DNA from: JAFAGX01 sp963759875
GTDB taxonomy: Bacteria; Acidobacteriota; Terriglobia; Terriglobales; Acidobacteriaceae
NCBI GenBank assembly: GCA_963759875.1
Contig: CAVXBB010000016.1
Coordinates: 558,001 to 622,000, forward strand
Direction: 5' to 3'
DNA length: 64,000 bases
Shown here: positions 26,007 through 35,410 of the stretch, piece by piece
How the letters are laid out: each line of letters starts with the position of its first letter
Position numbering within the stretch: position 1 is the stretch's first letter
Notes under the pieces: generated by a model
The model's input: only the letters and a program-made list of their open reading frames with translations
What the model was told of the DNA's origin: nothing
Databases searched by the model: none
Program-made: the position numbers and the translations under genes

Positions 26007-29000
26007 CTAAAACTTCGTGTGATATTGCCCATCAACCGCAACTCCTCCCACCTCATCCCGCGTAACAGTCACTGACCAGCGTTTGTTGAGCTGATAATTT
26101 CCTTGCACAATCTCCTGTCCCGGTTGAGCAACATCGGTCGAGAATGTGAACAGAAAGTTCTTGGTCACTCGCTGTTGCAGCGCAATGCGAGCCGACGGAT
26201 TCGTGTTATTCCCGCCCAGTAAAGGATCGATCTGCAAACTGGAGAGACCAGTCAATTTCTGAATGCTGCTGCTGACTTGGCTCGCAGCCTGGCTTGCGAG
26301 AAACGAATCTGTGCTCGTACCTTGCGCAGCCGCCTCCTCCGTTGTTTCGCCGCGATAAAGCAGACTGATAATGTCCGCCGTCGGCAGAGCAGGGTCCGAC
26401 ACGTAATTGGTTTTGAGTCTATTCAAAGGCCCCATCAATGTGAGCATGAGATTGTACTGTTCCACGACCGTGGTCACTTGCACATTGAGCACCGGCGTCG
26501 TCACATTAGGGTTATCAAACGTGACGATCCCCCGCTGCAGCTGGTAACGATTATTCATGAAAAACAGTTCGCCTGAGGTAAGATCCGCTCTTCCGACGAC
26601 CACAGGGTTCGCAGCGGTACCGATGACCTGCAAGTTGACCGCGCCTTCAAGACTTAAGGTGGTACTGCGCGCTGCCAGGTTCGCGGTTGACTGCACCAGG
26701 ATGGCCAGCTTTACGTTATCTGCGAAACTCTGCCCGGATGGCGGCAAGGAGGTCCCGTTGAATTGGCTGGCAAACTCGCTCAGATCAAACTCTGGCGTGA
26801 AATTTAAGCTGTCAATCAACGCTCGCCCGCTGAGCTGCGCCGCCTGCATGTTCCCAGTCAATGCAAGGTTTGTTTGCAGCACAGTCCGCACTCCTTGCGG
26901 ATAAAGTAATCGAATGGATTTGCCTTGCAGCGCCACGTTAAACGCCATGCTCGGGCTAAACGCAACCGAGCCTCCCAAGGCAATTTGGCCTCCGCCTATT
27001 TCGCCCTTTACATCTTTGATTAGCAATCTCCCGTTCGCCAGGTCGAGTGTCCCGTTCAGTTTTGACACTCCGACCGGAGCTTGGCTCGTTGATAGAGCTG
27101 CATCCTTGATTTGAATGGTTCCCTGCAGTGCGGGTTTGTGGATCGTCCCGCCACCACGAATGTCAAGATCCAGCGAACCAGCGCTCTTGATTTGCGAACT
27201 GAAGATGCTTAGCAGCCCAAGGTTCACGTCTCCACGCATTTGCACATTCATCGGAGCCGCGCCGCCTGTTGGCACGCGACCCTGAAATTTCAGCGACGTA
27301 TCGGTGCCCCTGATCTCCGCGGGAGCAAGCACAAAAACGGAATTCATATAATCCGCGCGAATCGGGCCGGCGTTACTGAACTGAATCGACTGATAGCTTC
27401 CATCCAGCGTCGGAATGGTCACACGCGCCTGTAGCCGTGATGGGTCTTTCAGCGGCCCTACCAGGGTCGCGTGCAACTCCATCTCGCCATGAAATCCCCC
27501 GGGCACGCTGGGAGCATAGACCGCGAGGAACGGATCAATCGGCACCTTAGTGGTATCGATGCTTCCCTGAGCATCGTAATTTCCCACTAGTTCTACTGTG
27601 GCTTTGGCCTGCACAAATGCTTGGGTTACATTGGAATTCACCACCAGGTCGGCGCGTTTGTTCCTGACATTTACCTGCGCCTCCATGCCCTTGATTGCAG
27701 TTTCACGAACTTGTAATTTGGGGACTTGTAAGGTCAAAGCCAATTCTGGATTCTCAACCGTACCCTGTCCACTCGCAGAAGCGCTAACGGTTCCGGTCAT
27801 TGGCAGATTCTTTGCCTGCACTGCTTCCAGTTTCTGCAGCACGATGTTCGGCGCGTTCAACTGAACCTTGTAAGCTTTTGTTTTCGGTGTGTATGAAAGC
27901 TCCCCAGTAGCCGACCCGGCAGGTAGAGCTAGATTGATCTGCGAGTTTATTGTGTCGTTGGCGCCCTGGAATTGGATCACCAGATTCTGAATCGGCTGGT
28001 TGTACGCATTCCCCTTGACGACTTCTATTGAGCCGTGTCCCGCTGGATGCAACTGCGATCCCCGAAAGGAAACGTCTGCCGAAAGATTCCCGCTGATCGG
28101 ATACTGAACGTTTGCCAAGTGCTCCAAGTCGGCAACCGACATTCTTCTCGCCGACAGGTTCGCCGTGATCGGGCTTGAAGGAATATACGACCAATTTTTC
28201 AGCCCGACTTGCGCGCTAAACGTCAGGTCTCCTTGTGTCGCGTTCCGTAACGAGCCCTGCTGAATCGTGATTCCCGCTGGGCCTGCATTAACGTTCAGTC
28301 TCGCGCTCTTCCAGTCGCTTCCCTGAACCTTCAGATTTGTCGCGTTCAATTGGGCCGAAACCTGAGGTTTTAACATCGGGCCTTGCACCACCGCGTTCAG
28401 GGTTGCTGCGCCCGAAATAATGAATGACTCCGGCTCTTCCGGCCTCAGCGCCGAAGCCAATACCTCGAATTGGTGCAAGTCCCCGGCAATCGCATGAACC
28501 GTCAGATTCGAGTGGCTGCTAAGCTCTCCCTCCACCACCACCGACGTCGCCGGCATACGGAGCATGGTTTGGTGCAGCGTAATCACATTCTTCGGCCCAT
28601 CGTAGGTGAGGTGCACCGTCCCATCTACAGGCACCGCCGACTTCCGTGGCGCAGAATTGTTCCAGACTGCGGCGCGAATGCCGAGATCTGCCAACGCGCG
28701 AATGTTCTTGGCGCTTCCGAGCCACGTACCATCAACCGCAGCATTGATCGTGCCGGTCACCGGCATCCTGCGGAATTCAACCCTCTGCACCGATTCTTTT
28801 GTCGATTCGAGAGATATGTGCTGCAACAGAGCATGAACTTTGCCTGCTGGCGTCGAATCCAAATGCTGAATTGCAAGCTCGCCGCTTAAGTGCCCACCCG
28901 CGACATCTGGCGCAATCGCGCGTACTTCCAGGTTCCCATCTGAAAGCTGATATTGCGCTTTCATTCCCCACAAGCCCAAGCGAGCGTCCGGAGAAGCTGC

Positions 29001-29924
29001 TTCCAAATCGCTGCTCTGAATGTTTCCATCAATCGAGGCAGTGCGGATTAACGGCTGGTTCGGAACCTCGTCATAGCGCAGTCTACCGTCGATCCGTATA
29101 TCGCCAGCGGGTTTGACAGAGGGCGACATAGCAGCGAAATCCTGTGTGTGAATCAACATTTCGTATGTCGCATTCACCTTGGGGCTCGCATAATTGCTTA
29201 CGTCGCCATGAACAACAACCCGGGAAGAACCTACACTCAGAACCAGCGAGGTCAGCGTTGTCCCTGAGGGCGTTGCATTGAACTGCGCATCCAGATTGTG
29301 TGCCAATGCAGGATAATCGGCGTATTGCACCCTGCCATTGCGGTACGACAGCGTCCCGGTATAGCGCGTCGCGGCAGAATCGAAGCGAATTTCCGTCCTT
29401 AGCTGATAAAAATCCGCATTGAGCTGGCTCTTCTTATCGTTATAGTAGATTTCGCCATTGCTGAGCAGCGTGTGTCCCACCGCCAGATTCCAAATGTTCG
29501 TGCTGCTCTGAGTTTTCTTCGGCGGAGGCGCAGGAAAGTTGTTCTCGCCATTCCTGCTCACTACCATGCTAGCCACAGGATTTTGAATCAGGAGTTCTGT
29601 CAGTTGCAGCTTCTCATGCAGCAAGGCGCTGAGGCTGATCCCGACTCTCAACTCTTGGACGGCCAACAGCGGTCTGGCTCCCTGCTGCTCGGTTCCATGC
29701 AGTATCACTCCGTACAGATCAACTCTTAGCGGCGAAAAGTGTACATCCCAATTTTGCACATTCAGTTTCCCGCCCGTCGCACTTTGACCCTCTTCCTCAA
29801 TCTTTGCCAGAACGTAGTGTTTGAACCAGTGGGTGCGCAGCACGACATACCCACCAACCAGCAAGACGACTACAACAACACCCACTATAGTTGCGGTCCA
29901 ACGGATAGCTTTCTTCCAGTTCAT
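26007..29924 (-). CDS. TamB-like translocation/assembly protein (DUF490)
   Basis: A 1305-residue protein with one N-terminal membrane anchor (about residues 9-29). A long repetitive beta region follows, rich in short hydrophobic/polar alternation, with a DUF490 domain over roughly the last 350 residues. It ends in Phe ('GQYHTKF'). TamB-like proteins form a periplasm-spanning groove that works with a TamA-type barrel in outer-membrane protein insertion or lipid transport. It starts 9 bases after the TamA-like gene stop, so the two form an operon. Confidence 0.88.
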   Translation of the reverse strand: MNWKKAIRWTATIVGVVVVVLLVGGYVVLRTHWFKHYVLAKIEEEGQSATGGKLNVQNWDVHFSPLRVDLYGVILHGTEQQGARPLLAVQELRVGISLSALLHEKLQLTELLIQNPVASMVVSRNGENNFPAPPPKKTQSSTNIWNLAVGHTLLSNGEIYYNDKKSQLNADFYQLRTEIRFDSAATRYTGTLSYRNGRVQYADYPALAHNLDAQFNATPSGTTLTSLVLSVGSSRVVVHGDVSNYASPKVNATYEMLIHTQDFAAMSPSVKPAGDIRIDGRLRYDEVPNQPLIRTASIDGNIQSSDLEAASPDARLGLWGMKAQYQLSDGNLEVRAIAPDVAGGHLSGELAIQHLDSTPAGKVHALLQHISLESTKESVQRVEFRRMPVTGTINAAVDGTWLGSAKNIRALADLGIRAAVWNNSAPRKSAVPVDGTVHLTYDGPKNVITLHQTMLRMPATSVVVEGELSSHSNLTVHAIAGDLHQFEVLASALRPEEPESFIISGAATLNAVVQGPMLKPQVSAQLNATNLKVQGSDWKSARLNVNAGPAGITIQQGSLRNATQGDLTFSAQVGLKNWSYIPSSPITANLSARRMSVADLEHLANVQYPISGNLSADVSFRGSQLHPAGHGSIEVVKGNAYNQPIQNLVIQFQGANDTINSQINLALPAGSATGELSYTPKTKAYKVQLNAPNIVLQKLEAVQAKNLPMTGTVSASASGQGTVENPELALTLQVPKLQVRETAIKGMEAQVNVRNKRADLVVNSNVTQAFVQAKATVELVGNYDAQGSIDTTKVPIDPFLAVYAPSVPGGFHGEMELHATLVGPLKDPSRLQARVTIPTLDGSYQSIQFSNAGPIRADYMNSVFVLAPAEIRGTDTSLKFQGRVPTGGAAPMNVQMRGDVNLGLLSIFSSQIKSAGSLDLDIRGGGTIHKPALQGTIQIKDAALSTSQAPVGVSKLNGTLDLANGRLLIKDVKGEIGGGQIALGGSVAFSPSMAFNVALQGKSIRLLYPQGVRTVLQTNLALTGNMQAAQLSGRALIDSLNFTPEFDLSEFASQFNGTSLPPSGQSFADNVKLAILVQSTANLAARSTTLSLEGAVNLQVIGTAANPVVVGRADLTSGELFFMNNRYQLQRGIVTFDNPNVTTPVLNVQVTTVVEQYNLMLTLMGPLNRLKTNYVSDPALPTADIISLLYRGETTEEAAAQGTSTDSFLASQAASQVSSSIQKLTGLSSLQIDPLLGGNNTNPSARIALQQRVTKNFLFTFSTDVAQPGQEIVQGNYQLNKRWSVTVTRDEVGGVAVDGQYHTKF

Positions 29925-29933
29925 AGCAGCGCC

Positions 29934-32909
29934 TCAAAAAGCCTGGCCCAGTGTGATGAAATATTGGTTCTCACTGATGCCCGGGATATGTTCGATCCGG
30001 TGGCCAAAGTCGATTCGCACCGGACCAATGGGCGTGGCGTAGCGCAGCCCTATCCCGATGGTGCTGGTGTAATCGTTCACGAACTGGTTGAAGTTGATCG
30101 CTCCGTATACGTTTCCGCCGTCATAGAAAACCACCCCGCCCAGCGCCGACATAATCATCTTCAAGGGAAAACGCAGTTCCGAGTTGACAATGAATAGTTG
30201 TCTTCCGCCAAGGGGCACGGTCACATTCACGCATCCGGTGCCGCCCGTCAGTACATTGCAAAACGGCACAAGCCGTTGCGGGCCGGCCTCATCAATCGGG
30301 AAACCACGCAGGGTCGTGCCGCCGCCCGCAAAGAACAGTTGACTCGTAGGCACAAAACTGCTCAAGAAAGCCTTGTCCAAACCCAGCCGAATGCTATTTG
30401 CGAACACCATCCCATGCACCGGTTTGTAAAATGCAAACTGCCCAAACAACCGCGCAAAATTAGCACTAGACCCAAATGCCGTCGGAGTTATTCCTAAGTT
30501 GAGCGTGGTAAACGAGCCACGATGGGCGTCTAGCGGCTTATCGCGCGTGTCGCGGATTAACGCCGACGAAGCCGTCGAAAGCCGCACATTTCTGTCCCGC
30601 GGAAGCACCAGTTCCGGCACAAGCAATTGCGACAGGCTTGTATGGTTGAAGTCATAACGAAATTGCAGGAGAGTGTCTTTTTTCTTGTTGAGAATTCTTT
30701 CTAACTGCAAGGCGCCGTCCGCGAGCTTCGCACCGAACAGTGGATTTTCCGTCGTTCGCTCGAAGGAAGCACTCGTCAATGAATTCCAGTTTTCCCATCC
30801 CCGAAAATGCGGGTCTGCATAAGTTGCGAGAACACGCTGATCCAGCCTGTCAGCAAGCAAGGCGACGCTCCCGGTTTCTCCCAAACCTCGCATGTTCCTA
30901 CGCGTAACTTCAATCGAACCACGCGGACTCACATAGGTCGCCTGGCTCGGAGCCACTTGGCGATTGCCTATATTGATAGCCGGCAGCCCGGGAACCGCCA
31001 CAGTCCCCGACGGAGTATTTCCCCCTCGATGCGAAACTTCAAATCCGAAACCGTAGGTAATGTCAGTCCGCTTCTCTTCGTGCACTTTGACCAAAGTATC
31101 CGCCTCGGTCTGGTCCGTGATGGGCTTCTTGGGACCAATGCTCGCCCAGTCGAATATGTTCAGGTCATATAGCCGCGTTTGCGACGCTAACATTTGTTGT
31201 TGACTGAGCGGCGACTCACGTTTCAAACTCACGCTCTTGCGGAGCAGCGACAGCCGCGTGTGTTGCTCTCCTAAATAGAGCACGGACCGGACGCGAACCA
31301 GTTGGTTTTCGGTGATCTCATAAGCAACATCGACGTGGTGTGGATCGTTTGGGCTCCGTGCCACCGCTGCTTTGACTTCAGAATTCAAATATCCCCGGTC
31401 CAGATAGGCAGCAGAAATCTGGTTGCGGTCGCTGGCTAGTTTTCCCGGCGAAAACGCCGCCCCGGCCCGCAAGCGCAAACCAGATTTCCCGGTCAACTGC
31501 TCCAATGGAAAATGCTGGTTGCCTGTAACCGTGACATTCTCGACCACCGTCTGTGGGCCTTCGCTAATCGTGAAAGTTACATCGATCTTCGGCTCGTGAT
31601 CGACCACTTCCGAGGTCACTTTGACATCTTGGTACCCAGCATTGTGATAAAGCGCCTCAATAGCTTGCACGCTGGTTTGCACTAGCTTGTCACTAAAGGT
31701 GCCATGTGTCAGGAAATGTGCTTTCTTGATGGGAATGTGGGAGAGCAGGTCCTCGCGCGGGATCGCGTGACTACCCAGGAAAGCAATTTTCGCGACCTTG
31801 TGCTTTCTTCCCTTATCGATTTGGTAAGTTAGAGTGACTCGGTCGATGCCATGCTTGAAAATCGTATTCACTTTCACGTCGAAATACCCTTTTTTCTGAA
31901 AGTAATCGATTAGGTTTTGCTGCCCTTCATTGACCAGGTCTCGGTCGATTGCACCTTCTGAGTAAATTGGGATCAGCTTCTTCTTTTGTCTTCCCTCCAT
32001 AAAAGGCAAGAATGTCAGGCGCGTGCCGGTGATTCGCACCAACACCACCGGCCCAAGGTCAACGTCAAAGGTCAGATCGACACGATTGGTCTCAGGGTAG
32101 TACCGAGGCGGTTCCTCTTTCACTTTGCTCGCGAGATAGTTCTGTTTTGCGAGGGACTTTTCAATCAATGTGGTTCCTTCTTTGATCCGGCTGGCCGTGT
32201 AGGGTTTTCCTTGCTTGAGCAGGCCGCCATTAAGCCGCGCCCACAGGGAGTGCACAGAACCCAGAACGTGAGCCGCTTCAGCCCTATCTGCACCTTGAAT
32301 TTCCACCAAGCCGATCTTCGCTCTTTTACCCATCCTGACCCGAAAAGTCACATTCACAAGTTGGTTGATGTCATCGATTTGTGTTTCCGCATGAACCTTA
32401 GATTGAAAGTACCCGTTTTGCGCCAGGAAGTTTTTCAGGGCCGTTTCCGAGCCGGGAAGCAGAAACTTGTCGAATGGATCTTGGCCTGAGAAATTCACAA
32501 CCTGCAACAGACGCACATAGCTGAAGTGCTTGGCTACTTCCGGAAACTCGACCATCCCTAGGTAGTAGGCAGGCTCCAGAATGAACGTAAGTCGCAATCC
32601 CTGCGGTTCCGGAGCCACGTTCGTGCGCACGGCGCCAAACTTGCCGGTTTTTTCCAGTGCGGCAACGCTGTCCTGCACGGCTTTTTCTAAGTAAGGCTGC
32701 CCAACCTTCTGAACCACAAGAGAACGAAAAGGCTCGATATTTACGTGCGGATTCGCCACCAGATCGATGGCAGATACAGTTTCGCCCTGATACGCGGCTT
32801 CGGCCCCGGCAAAAGAACTCTGGCCATAAACTCTAACCGAAAACAAAATTAAGAAAAGGAGAACACCCAGGCGATGCATTCGCGGGCACCAGAAATACCG
32901 AAGCTCCAT
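29934..32909 (-). CDS. TamA/BamA-like outer-membrane protein with multiple POTRA domains
   Basis: A 991-residue Omp85-family protein. After a signal peptide ('LGVLLFLILFSVRVYGQSS', about residues 14-33) comes a long POTRA array (about 45-590). The C-terminal barrel carries 'LFFAGGGTTLRGFPIDEAGP', which contains the family's RGF lid-lock motif, and ends in 'YFITLGQAF' with a terminal Phe. Classical TamA has about 577 residues and three POTRAs, so this version has extra periplasmic repeats. ATG 32909 or 32879 both precede the signal peptide; neither has a clear ribosome site. The upstream frame to 33194 crosses the divergent promoter region and is rejected. Confidence 0.87.
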   Translation of the reverse strand: MELRYFWCPRMHRLGVLLFLILFSVRVYGQSSFAGAEAAYQGETVSAIDLVANPHVNIEPFRSLVVQKVGQPYLEKAVQDSVAALEKTGKFGAVRTNVAPEPQGLRLTFILEPAYYLGMVEFPEVAKHFSYVRLLQVVNFSGQDPFDKFLLPGSETALKNFLAQNGYFQSKVHAETQIDDINQLVNVTFRVRMGKRAKIGLVEIQGADRAEAAHVLGSVHSLWARLNGGLLKQGKPYTASRIKEGTTLIEKSLAKQNYLASKVKEEPPRYYPETNRVDLTFDVDLGPVVLVRITGTRLTFLPFMEGRQKKKLIPIYSEGAIDRDLVNEGQQNLIDYFQKKGYFDVKVNTIFKHGIDRVTLTYQIDKGRKHKVAKIAFLGSHAIPREDLLSHIPIKKAHFLTHGTFSDKLVQTSVQAIEALYHNAGYQDVKVTSEVVDHEPKIDVTFTISEGPQTVVENVTVTGNQHFPLEQLTGKSGLRLRAGAAFSPGKLASDRNQISAAYLDRGYLNSEVKAAVARSPNDPHHVDVAYEITENQLVRVRSVLYLGEQHTRLSLLRKSVSLKRESPLSQQQMLASQTRLYDLNIFDWASIGPKKPITDQTEADTLVKVHEEKRTDITYGFGFEVSHRGGNTPSGTVAVPGLPAINIGNRQVAPSQATYVSPRGSIEVTRRNMRGLGETGSVALLADRLDQRVLATYADPHFRGWENWNSLTSASFERTTENPLFGAKLADGALQLERILNKKKDTLLQFRYDFNHTSLSQLLVPELVLPRDRNVRLSTASSALIRDTRDKPLDAHRGSFTTLNLGITPTAFGSSANFARLFGQFAFYKPVHGMVFANSIRLGLDKAFLSSFVPTSQLFFAGGGTTLRGFPIDEAGPQRLVPFCNVLTGGTGCVNVTVPLGGRQLFIVNSELRFPLKMIMSALGGVVFYDGGNVYGAINFNQFVNDYTSTIGIGLRYATPIGPVRIDFGHRIEHIPGISENQYFITLGQAF

Positions 32910-33012
32910 GCGGAAGCAACCAGGCAAGACCAGAAGCTCGTGCCAATCTGATGCTCCTGTTTGAATGTGAGATGCCCGTTTTTCTCGGTTCGTCCATAAC
33001 GCAGCGCAATGT

Positions 33013-33528
33013 ATGGCAGAGAACGGTCTGATTCCCGTCGCGTCGCACCTATCCCGTACCTCTCTCATCTCAAACGTTCCGCCACTCCTCCGTTCACGGT
33101 TTCTTTCTATCTTGTTAATTACCTCCAACCTGTTTGTGAGCTTCTGCGTCCTAGCAACAGTGCAACAGGGGATGTCGATTGCGGCGGTCAGCAACCTGGT
33201 CCTGATACTGGGCCTGGTGGTTTACGGTCTTCAATTGTTCGTCGACTATTTTCTCGAACGGCGCTGGGCAAGAAACATGACGGTCCTTCTCGGTGGTATT
33301 GGCCTGTTGTTTCTCGCTTTCGCCCTGGTTTTTACCCCCACCAACGCTGCTGCCATCATTTACGTCGCCCGTGCTGCGGTCTGGAGAGTCCTGCTGGCCA
33401 TCAGTACTACTTTCCTGCTTGCGGCCATCGTTGCATTCGGAATTATTACTTACACCAAACCACTTCGGCTCTGGCACGAGAGGCAGGTTGAGAGGCGGCT
33501 AAATCGTGAAGTCGGAAAGATCCCGTGA
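33013..33528 (+). CDS. Four-helix membrane protein of unknown function
   Basis: A 171-residue protein with four hydrophobic segments at about residues 31-48, 56-76, 88-107 and 121-144. The C-terminal tail is basic ('LWHERQVERRLNREVGKIP'). I do not recognise a family. It is divergent from the TamA-like gene. Its 3' end overlaps the GTG start of an NRAMP-like fragment in another frame, which suggests that the two were once translationally coupled. Confidence 0.65.
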   Translation: MAENGLIPVASHLSRTSLISNVPPLLRSRFLSILLITSNLFVSFCVLATVQQGMSIAAVSNLVLILGLVVYGLQLFVDYFLERRWARNMTVLLGGIGLLFLAFALVFTPTNAAAIIYVARAAVWRVLLAISTTFLLAAIVAFGIITYTKPLRLWHERQVERRLNREVGKIP

Positions 33529-34408
33529 TGATCTTCCTGCTGTCCCGCAGCAACAAGAACGCAGAAACCAGATCATCCGGTTCCCCGCAGCGCCAGCACT
33601 CAAGAGCGAACCCCACTGGCTTTCCTGGGACGCCCTGAGAAAGATCGGGCCGGCCATCGTCACCGGTGCCGCCGATCTCGATCCTTCCGCTTTGTAGTAG
33701 CAGAGCGTTTCGGATCGCGTGCCCACCAACATCGTTGTTGAAATATACGTATACGTCCTTCGGCTTCCGAATCCAGCCACAGATCACCTCGGCCCAGCTA
33801 TGCAACATTTCCGGAGTGTACTCGCCCTGATACCGACCGGTCGCGCCGTGAAAACGTATATAGGTAAAATCTGCGGTCAGCACCTGCGGCGAAAGTTGTC
33901 CTCCCCAATCGTGCAGGCAAAGTCCAATGTTGTATTGCCGAAGCAGATCATAAACCGCATCTTGATACCAACTCGCATCCCGGAATTCGAAAACGCACGG
34001 ATGTTTGCGGGGAAGCACCTGCAAAAACGTTTTCAGCCGTTCAGTGTTCACGTGCCAGTTAGGTGGAAGCTGAAACAGAATCGGCCCAAGTTTTTGTTTC
34101 AGCAGAGCCATGCGGGAAAGGAATGTGTCTAGCCCAGCCTCGGCATCACGCAATCGCTTGATGTGAGTCAGAAACCGGCTCCCTTTCACCGCAAAGCAGA
34201 AATCCGCTGAAGTCTGTTCATGCCAGTTCTCAACGGCTGACTCGGTCGGCAGCCGGTAAAAGCAATTGTTGATCTCGACCGTCTTGAAGTGCCGGATGTA
34301 CCAGGACAGGTATTCCGAGCTCTTGAGTTCCTCTGGGTAGAAGCATCCTTTCCAATGCTTGTAATGCCACCCGGAAGTACCGATCCTGAGTCGAGCGCTC
34401 ACCGTCAC
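33446..34408 (-). CDS. DUF72 (YecE-like) protein with an aberrant C-terminal tail
   Basis: Residues 1-238 form a DUF72 TIM-barrel, from 'LRIGTSGWHYKHWKGCFYPEELK' (split over residues 7-29) to 'VYFNNDVGGHAIRNALLL', where the family normally ends. The function of DUF72 is not established. The remaining 82 residues are antisense to the NRAMP-like fragment and to the end of the 33013 gene. They have no domain character and look like read-through past a lost stop codon. I infer that the original 3' end was removed by a deletion with its join at 33691-33697. The genuine part covers about 33692-34408. Confidence 0.75.
   Translation of the reverse strand: MTVSARLRIGTSGWHYKHWKGCFYPEELKSSEYLSWYIRHFKTVEINNCFYRLPTESAVENWHEQTSADFCFAVKGSRFLTHIKRLRDAEAGLDTFLSRMALLKQKLGPILFQLPPNWHVNTERLKTFLQVLPRKHPCVFEFRDASWYQDAVYDLLRQYNIGLCLHDWGGQLSPQVLTADFTYIRFHGATGRYQGEYTPEMLHSWAEVICGWIRKPKDVYVYFNNDVGGHAIRNALLLQSGRIEIGGTGDDGRPDLSQGVPGKPVGFALECWRCGEPDDLVSAFLLLRDSRKIITGSFRLHDLAASQPASRARAEVVWCK
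33506..33697 (+). pseudogene. N-terminal fragment of an NRAMP-like metal transporter
   Basis: From GTG 33506 the frame encodes 63 residues ending 'LRKIGPAIVTGAADLDPSAL' and two TAG codons. 'IGPAIVTGAADLDPS' matches the first-helix metal-binding signature (DPS/DPG) of the NRAMP Mn/Fe transporter family, which has about 400 or more residues. Everything after that helix is missing. The sequence switches at about 33691-33697 to the 3' end of the convergent DUF72 gene. The start overlaps the previous membrane-protein gene by 23 bases. Confidence 0.65.
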
Positions 34409-34560
34409 GAATCATGGATGTTCGCAGGATTTCCCGAGTTGGATGCAGCCTCAGGTGGGCATCGCAGGGACGCAACCATCCGCAGCCCAGTTCACGTTGC
34501 GAAGGTCTCAATTGAGAATTGGCCCAATGAAGGAAGGAAAAGGAAGAAGACTAATGAGGC

Positions 34561-34713
34561 TCAACCCGGCAGGATTGCCAACCACCAGGACAGAATTCCA
34601 AGCAGGCGAAGCATACTCACTACGGCCATGACAGTCACAAATGCCGTCGCAACTGATTCCACCATCCAGCCCATCGTGCGCTGCAACCCTGTTTGCAACC
34701 CCTTGCTACTCAT
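34561..34713 (-). CDS. 50-residue membrane protein
   Basis: A short frame beginning ATG at 34713 is preceded by AAGGAGG with four bases between it and the start, a near-perfect ribosome site. It encodes 50 residues: a polar start (MSSKGLQTGLQRT) followed by a hydrophobic stretch from about residue 20 to 48, with 'VATAFVTVMAVVSML' and 'GILSWWLAILPG'. It would sit in the membrane as one long or two short helices. I know no family. It lies between the DUF72 gene and a DUF2127 gene, all on the minus strand. Confidence 0.55.
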   Translation of the reverse strand: MSSKGLQTGLQRTMGWMVESVATAFVTVMAVVSMLRLLGILSWWLAILPG

Positions 34714-34876
34714 CCTGCCTCCTTACAAATTCCCTGATGTATTCCGGTGTAACCAGATTGCCTTTTTAGCCAGCCACAGACAATGGCTCATTCGTGTCAA
34801 ACGTCGCCTGTTCGTGTGTTTACGGCAGTAATTGGGAGGTGGTAACTAGGGTCACTGCTTGCGCCTGAAGGTGAGG

Positions 34877-35404
34877 CTAGCTGAGGTTTTCGCCCGCTAT
34901 GTGGTGAATGCCCTTTCCGGTTTTGAGCAGGTATGCCATGTAGATCACAATCGCGAGATTAACTGTAAGCACAAGGACATGAAAGAGGTTCTGCCGATGT
35001 GCCAATTTGTAGATCTCGAAAGGCAGGTATAACGAACCCGAAATAAGTGCAATCCACTCGGCCCAGGCCCTCGCGTGCCACAAACCGTATGCCTCCAGGA
35101 AGCGAAGCGCCGAATACGCCAGTCCCCCCGCGGCGATCGCCCACAATTTGGTATCGGTCAGCGTGTCCGCCCAGTCCAGAAATTTCTGGGCAAAGTGGCC
35201 GTCCGGACTAATGTGAAGTAGCCGCAGCAGACTGTCGGCAAAACCCCACGGGTCGCGGTGCACAACGAAAATAATTACCAAAGCAGCACCGAATACAACC
35301 AGGCCCTTGGCGAGTTCAATTGTGGCAATGCCACGCAGCGCCTGCAAGGTATGGTCACGTCTTGCGTGGATTGATTCGAGTCTAGTGTGCACTGTAGAGT
35401 GCAT
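34877..35404 (-). CDS. DUF2127 membrane protein
   Basis: A 175-residue protein with four hydrophobic segments. It shows the DUF2127 signature 'ALRFLEAYGLWHARAWAEWIALISG' (split over about residues 99-125) and 'YLPFEIYKLAHR'. Function is unknown. It follows fetB by six bases, so it is probably cotranscribed with fetA and fetB. An unstructured basic start precedes the first membrane segment. Confidence 0.78.
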   Translation of the reverse strand: MHSTVHTRLESIHARRDHTLQALRGIATIELAKGLVVFGAALVIIFVVHRDPWGFADSLLRLLHISPDGHFAQKFLDWADTLTDTKLWAIAAGGLAYSALRFLEAYGLWHARAWAEWIALISGSLYLPFEIYKLAHRQNLFHVLVLTVNLAIVIYMAYLLKTGKGIHHIAGENLS

Positions 35405-35410
35405 AAATTA

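Noticed and set aside
33009..33491. A 160-residue plus-strand frame overlapping the 33013 gene
   Set aside because: It reads the same DNA one frame off; the 33013 frame has four clear membrane helices and this one has none.
34289..34831. A 180-residue plus-strand frame
   Set aside because: Half is antisense to DUF72 and half to the 50-residue membrane protein; no ribosome site and no domain.
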